From assembly GCA_021292105.1 (NCBI GenBank), contig CM037868.1:34537523-34601522 (forward strand): a stretch of 64,000 nucleotides of DNA, read 5' to 3'. Shown piece after piece: positions 1 through 10,100 of this stretch; positions within the stretch are counted from its first letter, which is position 1, and each line of letters starts with the position of its first letter. This stretch comes from Anadara kagoshimensis (lineage: Eukaryota; Mollusca; Bivalvia; Arcoida; Arcidae). The notes under the pieces were generated by a model, which saw only the letters and a program-made list of their open reading frames with translations, was not told the origin of the DNA and searched no databases. The position numbers and the translations under genes are program-made.

Positions 1-1009
1 GTGATTAGTTTTTCATGACAGTATAAACTTAGTTCTGACATTTTACAGATTTGCTCCTTCAATCAGATTCTAATTAAAATAATTTGAATATTTTTGGTCC
101 AATATAAAACATGTAGTTGGGTTGAAGATCTATGATTGATGGAATGGAATTTAGCATGTTTAGGTCACAGTCAAAAATATTTCATTTATACTGAGACATC
201 ACCAATTGTAGATGAAGTATGTAGCAGAATTTTTGAACTTTGCATTGTGCTCAGGGCAATGTGCAGGGATGGTCTTTAACATGTAACACTTGCCAGTTTT
301 TAGCCGTCTCTTCCAAAGGACCCTGTGACACATTTCTAAATGAGTCACCAGCTGGAATTTGAACCCACAACCTTTAACATATGGAGAGAGAGCACTACAC
401 ACTGAGCTACTGTAGTTGTGCTGTAAAAACAGTTGAAACATTGCATGTCCATAGTATAGTCCTTACAATATATAATTTTCATTAGTCAGAAAGTCAAGGT
501 ATTTCCTTGGCTAAATTTGGCTAAATATATTTTGGTTCTTTGGATATAATTTCAATCCCTTGAACTGTTAAAAAAATTGGTTTCACAATGTTGGTCCAAG
601 CACTACTGATGGGGAATGTTGTATTCCGTAACAGTCGTCTAGTGTTGTAAAATCAACTCTAGTATTGCAATACTGTGGTTCGTCTATCAACGGTGGAATT
701 TACAGGTGTGAAAACAGGTAGACCTACCGGTTGTCCAGTTCTCTTATTTGCTAAAGTTGCAGACACTTTCTGCATCTATGGCTAAAAATCAGTCCTTTAA
801 CACCCGCCATTTTCATGATGGCAATGAAATGGAGTGCCATGAACTATGAACAAGTAAAGTTCATAAAAGTTCATCATTTCTAAAGAGTTTTTGTTATTTC
901 GGTTATCGCCCTTTTAAACGTCGGAGATTGAGTTTTACTGCGGCTAAATCATTCGGATTATTAATCAACAACACCACGACAACACAAATGACAGGTGCCT
1001 GACGAAATC
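1..1009. other. 5' flank of the RNF180-like gene, with SINE remnant
   Basis: No coding region is supported. About 190-425 is a degraded tRNA-headed SINE in reverse orientation, ending in a B-box-like GGAATTTGAACCC. About 580-660 is the reverse complement of an interspersed repeat also present near 32570 and 58830 (ACTAGACGGCCGTTTC core). A promoter for the gene presumably lies between about 700 and 1009, but I see no clear TATA or initiator. Confidence 0.5.
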
Positions 1010-1139
1010 ATGACAGAACACATATTTAGATGTAGAAAATGCAGAGAAAAATTATTTGATGGGTGTTTTATTGTTACAGAACATAATGTTCAAATGTTTA
1101 CACCAGCAGAAAGTGATGACACAGAAGAGAAAACGTGCA
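1010..1139 (+). CDS. RNF180: RNF180-like coding exon 1
   Basis: The start is the ATG at 1010; the frame is also open from a GTG at 995, but that has no initiator. A four-codon upstream ORF (ATG at 988, ending TGA) overlaps the leader and could dampen initiation. The exon encodes residues 1-43 plus one base. It holds the CRKC motif (C8, C11), the first half of what is likely a split zinc-binding module. I place the donor at 1140 (gca|gtatga), because this leaves phase 1 and joins cleanly to exon 2, restoring a Cys-Ser-Thr run. Reading past the donor gives unrelated residues and a stop at about 1195. Confidence 0.82.
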
Positions 1140-4100
1140 GTATGATTTTTTTCTATCAGTCTATTAGTGTTCACAGGTCGACTCTACATGCGTGATAACT
1201 AGATCTTATCCGAAAATTCTGACCAAGATCTTTAAGATTGTAAGTCTTGTGTCAAAATTTTGTATTTAAGCCTTGTATAGAATTTTCGGGAATCTTTTTA
1301 AGAATATTTAAGTCTTGGTCAAAATGTTGGGACTATTTGTAAGTTTTGGGACTGTGTTCAGAGTTTGTTCCTGGTCTTTGCTGGTTTGGTGCATGTGTGT
1401 GCGACTGAAGAAAAAAATTCCACTGATGTCAGGAATCGAACCTGATCGCCAATTTGAAAGGGCAGTGCTTTACCATTTTGCCTAAAATTAAGGTATCCCA
1501 TATCTAAGGCTTACATCCCAGTCTAGAATATTCCACTTATATCAAGATGTCACCAGCTATAGGTGAAGTGGCAGTGATTTAATTTTTACCTTTGCAGTGC
1601 GCTCAGGCAATGTCCAGGGAGTGTTCTTTAATGTGCCACAACTGCCGTAACGGTGCAGTGTATAAGTTTTTAAGGTCTCTTCTAAAGGATCCAGTGACTT
1701 TTATTTATAACTGCTGAGTGTTTGACGAAAAACATAAAATATACTCAGGAGTTGAAAATTCTTCAAGTCCGATGCACGGGACTAGAAATTTGGCAAGCAG
1801 GACTTGGCAAAAAATCTACTGAAAAGCCCATTGGGCTTAAATACTCAGAAGACCAATGCATTTTATTTCCGACTGTCTTGAAAAAATCTTGAAAAACCAT
1901 CTGTAGTCACATTGCCCTGTTGTTGTTTACATTAATTCTTGATCATTACAGTGCTTGTAAGAAATGTTAGTCATTTGGTAGGCAGTTCAAGCGTTCAATT
2001 GATAAAGAAAATTCTAGATAGTGATAGTACTTGTAATCGCTTCAAATATTCATGTCCGATTATGTGGCTGTTTAATTTTGATTTCACATCTAACAAGCAG
2101 ACTGCATCAGGCTCCAATGGTCAGAAAAGAATGTCACAAAACAATAAAGACACCAAGTATGATAAGGACAAGCGTGTCCGATTGTTTCAACAGCCATGGA
2201 TCAACAAATTTCCATGGATAATTTATGATGAGGATAATGCAGACATGTATTGTAAATACTGTCGAAAAAACCTCTGACTGCCGATAGAAATGATGCATAT
2301 TGATTTGTGTCTTTCTTGATTTTGCCATAAACTCTGGACTTGATAAAAAAAATTAGGGGGGCTTTTGATTTTCTGTATAAAAAAGTCCTAGGCTTTAACT
2401 CATCTGAAAAAAATTTTCAACCCCGATACTAAGATTTAATTTGGTTTAATTTTCAGGTACGTCTGTTGGTACATTATGGTATATGAATTCCGATTTAATC
2501 CCAGACTGGATTGGAGAAACAATTAACAAGGTAATTGATTACTTACTTTACTTAGGCCTTGAACCCCTGGTGGGGCATAGGCCATCCACAACTGCCCGCC
2601 ACTGTCTCCGGTCCTGGGCGATCCGCTCTAGCTCCCCCCAGGAGCAGCCGGTTTTCTTGACATCTGCCTTGAGGTCCCTTCTCCAGGTGTTCTTGGGTCT
2701 GCCTCTCCTTCTCTTCCCTTGAGGATTCCAGGTCAGGGCCTGGCGAGTGATGGTTGATTGTTGGAGAATAATACATCTGACCAAGATCACAACATCAGAC
2801 TGAGGGCTTTAGCTCATTTCAGTTATATCGGGGCATTACCAGCAAAATGTAAAAAGGTAATTGATTGTTGGAGAATAATACATCTGACCATGATCCCAAT
2901 ATCAGACTGAGGGCTTTAACTCACTTCACTTATATTGGGACATTACCAGCAAAAATGTGAATTGGGCATTTAAAAAATACTGATGATTATGGTTGACTAA
3001 TTGATTTAAAGGGGTTCTATGTGCCAGGTACTAATACATCACTTATATTGGGTTGCCACCAGCTAAAGTTGTAGTGCAGACATTTTATACCTTTGCCATG
3101 CAATGTATAGGAAAAGTTCTTTTAACATGCCATGCCTACCATGACATGGGGAATCAGTATTTAGGTTTTCAAGTTTTTTCATATCTAAGTGTCAAGTGGT
3201 TGGCAAAAGAACAGTTACTACCTATTTTCAAGTCCTTGTCAGACTCGGGCAGGCTTTGAATCCCCACACCCTCTCAAATATGTAATTTGTTGATGACATC
3301 TTCACCAGCTTCTGACCACCTACCAACCAGTTGTGGCGGTCTACCCAAGGAAAGTGCACAGACTGGTAGCAGCCAAACTATGACCAGGGCTGGGTAACTC
3401 GAAGCTCTCTTAGCAGTTTAGTAACGAACACTTAACTCCTTTATGTTATATAGGCATTAAGTGTTCGTAACTGCTAAGAGAGCTTCGAGTTAACCAGCCC
3501 TGGTCTGCAATGACAATTTATGATGGTATAACTTCTATGTTTTGTGCTTTTTAGGAGAGACAAAAACCATTTTCAAGTAAATATTTTGAAACTTTGCAGG
3601 TCTGTTACTCATAACTTGAGGATGCTGTGTACTTTTTTTCTAGATTGAACAATTCAAAATAGCTGCAACTTGTATATCTTTCCTCATGTTCCTATTATTA
3701 ATATTTTATCATACTCTTTAAATATTTTCCCTCCCCTGCTCACATAATGACGGGCCTATTTTTCTCCACTTAGCATCTCTTGTTTCATATTTTATCATAC
3801 TCTTTACATATTTTCCCTCCCCTGCTCACATAGTGACGGGCCTATTTTTCTCCACTTAGCAGTGCTCTTGTTTCATATTTTATCATACTCTTTACATATT
3901 TTCCCTCCCCTGCTCACATAGTGACGGGCCTATTTTTCTCCACTTAGCAGTGCTCTTGTTTCATATTTTATCATACTCTTTACATATTTCCCCTCCCCTG
4001 CTCACATAGTGACGGGCCTATTTTTCTCCACTTAGCGGTGCTCTTGTTTCATATTTTATCATACTCTTTACGTATTTTCCCTCCCCTGCTCACATAGTGA

Positions 4101-7100
4101 CGGGCCTATTTTTCTCCACTTAGCAGTGCTCTTGTTTCATATTTTATCATACTCTTTATATATTTTCCCTCCCCTGCTCACATAGTGACGGGTCTATTTT
4201 TCACCACTTAGCTGTGCTCTTGTTTCATATTTGATCATACTCTTTGCATATTTTCCCTCCCCTGCTCACATAGTGACGGGTCTATTTTTCTCCACTTAGC
4301 GGTGCTCTTGTTTCATATTTTATCATACTCTTTGTGTATTTTCCCTCTCCTGCTCACATAGTGACGGGCCTATTTTTCTCCACTTAGCAGTGCTCTTGTT
4401 TCATATTTGATCATACTCTTTACATATTTTCCCTCCCCTGCTCACATAGTGACGGGCCTATTTTTCTCCACTTAGCAGTGCTCTTGTTTCATATTTTATC
4501 ATACTCTTTGCATATTTTCCCTCCCCTGCTCACATAGTGACGGGCCTATTTTCTCCACTTAGCGGTGCTCTTGTTTCATATTTTATCATACTCTTTGCAT
4601 ATTTTCCCTCCCCTGCTCACATAGTGACGGGCCTATTTTTCTCCACTTAGCAGTGCTCTTGTTTCATATTTTATCATACTCTTTGCATATTTTCCCTCCC
4701 CTGCTCACATAGTGACGGGCCTATTTTCTCCACTTAGCAGTGCTCTTGTTTCATATTTTATCATACTCTTTGCATATTTTCCCTCCCCTGCTCACATAGT
4801 GATGGGCCTATTTTTCTCCACTTAGCGGTGCTTTTGTTTCATTTATTTTCAGTGTCAATGGACTAAAGGAAAGATTAATTGTCTAAAATGTAACGGCAGA
4901 CTGGGATCGTTTGATTTCTTGTGTATCGGAAAATGTCCGTGCCGAAAATCGTCACTGCCACCTATCCATATTTTACAAAACAGGGTAGACCATCATCTTG
5001 TGATGAAAGTCCAAAAATGTGATACAAAAAGTAATAGATTTAAACAAAGGATAGATCACGATGACTACCAAGTGAATAGCGATATCACTTACAATAATTC
5101 AGGTGATGTCATGGTTACAGAAAAAAGCGAAAGAAACCAGAAACAAGGTGAGATAACTCATGAAGTTTATTATTAAACATTGCAAACAAATATTAATAAA
5201 ATGAGGTCCCGTGTCACAGTAGGCATGGCACGATAAAGAACCTTGTTGTATAATGCCATCAGCGCAACACACAAGCAAAATTTCTGCACCTTCGTCTACA
5301 GCTGGCGACATCTCGATTAAAATGAAATATTCTTGACTGGGACGTTAAACACTATTACTCATTCACTCCTCAGTCACTGTGGTTTTATTAATATTTGAAA
5401 AATAAACCAGGTTCCGTGTCATGGCAGGTATGGCATGATAAAAAACACTGCTGTATAATGCCGTAAGAGCAATGCGCAGGCAAAATTTGTCCACCTTCGC
5501 CTATAGCTGGCAACATCTCGATGTCAGTGAAATACTCTTGACTGGAATGTTAAACATTATTACTCAACTCTGAACTCTGATTGAAACTGCATAGAAAACC
5601 TTACTGTGAAAAATGGCTTAGGTGCAATATAACAGGCACACATCCTTTAACTTGTAAAAAAAATGTTTAATAGAATCTATTGCTACTGGTCATATGAGAG
5701 GCTTGCCAAGTTATAGACCAAATACAAAAGACTGAGGGTTGAGATTTCCCTATCTCATATGACCAGTAGCAATTGATTATATTTCTCACAGCTTGAATAT
5801 TTTTCTTTAAAAATCAATTCAAAGCTTCTAGGGTCACAGAAATCAGCTGGTTATTCAGGCGTAGCATGTAGCCTGTCTGAACCCAAGGGTAAGACAAGGA
5901 AATTCCACATAGGTAAAAATGTGGGATTTCCATGTCACAGGTGTGAAAAATCAATGTCTTGAGTGTCCTTTTGTCTTCAATTGGATCATATAGATCATAC
6001 TAGTCTAAAATAAAAATTATAAGCTAGCAGATACAGTCAAACCTGTCAATAAATGTCACTTAAGGGGACCAGTAAAAGAAGCCTGTATGGACAGGTGGTC
6101 CTTATATGGAGGTTCAAATAACACAAATAGCAGGGCTTTTGGGATAAAATTTTACTGGCTTTTAAAGGCAGGTGGACCTTTTATAGAGGTGGTCTTTAAG
6201 GCAGGTTTGACTGTAATTGTTTTTCCACTTTGTAGGGTTGAATCTTTGATTGAATGGGGTTTTATATCTCAGTCAAGAATATTTCATTTATATCAAAATG
6301 TCACTGTCTGTTGCAGAAATGTTTGCTTTTGCAGTGCCCTCAGGGAGGGTCCTTTAATGTGCAACACCTGCCATGACATGGAGGAATGGTTTGTTAGGTC
6401 ATGGGAATTGTCTAAAAGTTTGTCAAAAAATAAATTCATATATCATATTTCCTTTGTTTGTAGATGTCGTATTGGATGACTTACTGTTAAGTGTCATAGA
6501 CCATTCATCTACTAAAGAGCTTGAAGTAACAAACAATGACCCTACTACATCAAACTCTATTTCCGATAGATTGACCCAGTTTTCCGGTGTTAGATTAGAA
6601 GACTTTTCTTCTGCAGCTGCCGGTAGATCTAGTAGATTAGCCAACAACAAAAGCAACAGTATTACTTCTCAAAGCACAACTGGACCATTAACAAGGTTAC
6701 ATAACAACAGATTAGAACATTTGGCCAATATGAGTACTTGTAATAGATACAGTTACCTCGCCGTGGATGAAGAAGAGGCTATCGTAGGCGATGAGAATAC
6801 AAGTAACCATGGTAACAAAGCTAGAGACCGAGACAGCTTACCTTCTGTCACAACTTCAAATACATGTAGATTTAGTAAATTTGATGAAGAAGATGATCAT
6901 AAGGATACTCAAAATATGGTAAGTTCTATATACTAGTACATGTAGTTTCTTCCTTTGGTAACTAAGTTGGTAGAGTGCTTTCTTCAAATTTGAGAGATTG
7001 TGGACTCAAACTCCAGCCTGGCCTTACCAAGATTTGAAAATAGCTATCGCTAGCAACAAACCGCCAATTCATGGCTAAGGATGGAGTAGACAATGACACA

Positions 7101-10100
7101 TAAACTGGTTGTAAATTTATTATAATTACAACCTAACATTTTAATGTATCTCAAAACCAACTGACATATAAAAAAATTATGTGTATATAGTTTTAGAGTT
7201 GAGTCGAGTAATGGAGTTTAACGTCCCAGTCAAGAATATTTCACTTATATCGAGACGTCGCCTATATATATATATATATGTAATATTAGAAACATTTAAT
7301 CCTCTTGCTGCAAACAGACATATGTGTACTCTACCGACAGTCTGCCACACAGACATACATGTCCTTTCAATGGAATTGACAACTCTTGGTTAAAATATTA
7401 AGAAAAACTCAAATTCTTTTAAAAGTAAACAAAAATGTAAAATGTTGACTATTGAGATAATAATTTTCAATTAACTAATGATGTCATATGACTACAAGCG
7501 TGTCTGACGTCATATTCTATTGTTGACGTCATTTCATTTCGCATTGTGATCTTCAATTTGGCACTGCCAACGTTACGTTGAAAATTAATCTGGCAGCAAG
7601 AGGGTTAAGATGACACCAGACATGCCAAATATTGGTAGAAAGTAATATGTTTATAAAAGATTCATCAAAAAGCCCAATTTTAATTACTTTTCCAAAATTT
7701 CCATATATTATATAATTAATAAATTCCATCTTTATGATTGGCTAAAATGGTAACACGTGACCATTTGATCTCACATGATATACCACAGATTTCTGAAAAA
7801 TCCGGTGAATATCAAATTGAGTGTACGTCATTGATTTTTGTTGACATTCTGGTGTAAAATTATTATAATTCATCAATTAAGTGTGCACAAGTGATTGTGC
7901 CTCATCCAGGATGACTTTTATTTTTTCCATAGAACGTTGAGTTATGGCACCATCAATTTAGTGTGTAAAGATTGTGTCTCATCCGGAATGTCAATTATTT
8001 TTTCATAGAATCAGATTTAAAAAGTCAGATTGATCTTATTACTGAGGGATAATTTTTGTGCGATTTCCTGGCCTCAACCAGGGCGAGCAGGGGAGTCTAA
8101 CATAGGTAAAATAGCTAAATTGCCTGGTCACAACCGAAGTGCCACAGTGGCTAAATTATATAATAAAACATTTATGAATTTTTTAGTGGTTGTATATGAT
8201 GTGATAATCACCGGGAAATAAATAGTGACCTCGACTGTCGCCTTGGTCAGTATTTATTTTTACAACCACTAAAAAGTTCATAATTGTATTTTTAATTTAT
8301 CAGTATTGTTTTTATGTGATATATCTATTCAAATTCCCATCAATGACAGCTCTAACTGCAAAGATAAAAATTCTCTGCCACAATACCTATAACTTGTGAT
8401 GTCTCGATATAAATGAAATCTTTTCTTTTTTTGCAGGATGATGACTTGATGTACCCGGATGAACACACCTGCGCAGTTTGTTATGAGTTATATTGTAGTC
8501 CAATGAAATGCAACCCGTGTAATCATGTGTTTTGCGAGTGCTGTTTACGTCTGCTAGGCAAGAGGATGTCGGCCATGAGAATGCTTTGTCCACTTTGCAG
8601 ATCTACCATCACAAAATGTGAACGAGACAAAGGTTAGTTTTTAAAAATTTTGGCCAGAATTGATCATTGATTTAAAGACGGTATTTCGATTCAGATTGTA
8701 TTTCGATATTAAGTGGTTGCAAATATACTGATATAAATAAATAACTTAATAAGTAATGTCGAAATGAGATATTTAAAGGTATCTGGCCCTCTAGAACTAC
8801 CAACTTCAACCTTATCCGCTTCAAGTGTCGTTACTATGAACACATAAGTGTTTTATTGATTTAATTGTCTTTGTACCATCTTTTTTTTTGCTAAAATAGT
8901 TTTTCTGATTAGGCTTTGAATTTGCAAATAAGACCCTGAAAAGACCCGAAAAGTCTTTAAATTTGGAGTCCAAATGTCTGTACGAACCCTGACCACAACC
9001 CTTGTAGTAAATACAAGTCATAGAAGCCTTAAATAAAGCTACATATGTAAATACAATCTGGTTAAAAAAATATGATAATATCATTCTTTACAATTATTTG
9101 ATGTTCAGTTGATTTAAGTCCGCTGATTATGGCATGAGACACTAACAAAATCTAAATGCACATTGCCTTCAACACATTGCAAAGATCAAAACTTATGCCA
9201 CTTTATATCTTGATATAATGTAAACATTTTTGACAGGGATGTTAAAAATCCAATACCTGGTGATATCTTGATATAAGTGGAATATTCATGACAAGGATGT
9301 GATAAACTCAAATCAATCAATCAATCAATCAGCACAACAAAAGGTAAAAAAAAATCCTGGCACTTCAAATATAGCTGGTGACTTCTTGATATAAGTGGAA
9401 TATTCTTGACTGGGACGTGATAAACTCCAATCTTTCAGTCAGCACAAAAAAAAATAAATACTGCCACTTCAAATTTTCCTGGTGACATATATCAAGTAAA
9501 TACATGTAATTCTAAATAAATAATTAAAAACAATTCTTAAAAAAAAAGAAATATTTAAATATTTTAATAGATACCACATATTTTTCACTCATTTGTATAC
9601 CAGTATCAACAATAAATGTTTACGCGTTAATAAGAGGTGACCCCTATATAAAGCTCACCTGTCTATTAAGTCCACTTTTTTTCAGTCCCCTGGGTGGTTT
9701 TTATACACAGGTTGTACTGTATTCTTGACAAGGATGTAAAACTCCAGTCAATCAGAGCACTTCAAAGGTAATAGTTTCTGCCACTTGGTAATGGTTTAAT
9801 ATAAGTGGAATATTCTTGACAAAGATGTAAAACCGCATTCAGTCAGTTAACCAAGGGAGGTAACTCCCTATTTAGTCAGTTAACCAAGGGAGGTAACACC
9901 CTATTTAGTCAGGTAATCAAGGGAGGTAAGACCCCATTCAGTCAGTTAATCAAGGGAGGTAACACCCCATTAAGTCAGTTAATCAAGGGAGGTAACACCC
10001 CATTAAGTCAGTTAATCAAGGAATGTAGCACCCCATTCAGTTAGTCAATCTAGGGAGGTAAAATCCCATTCAGTCAACCAATCAAAAGAGGTAACAGTTA

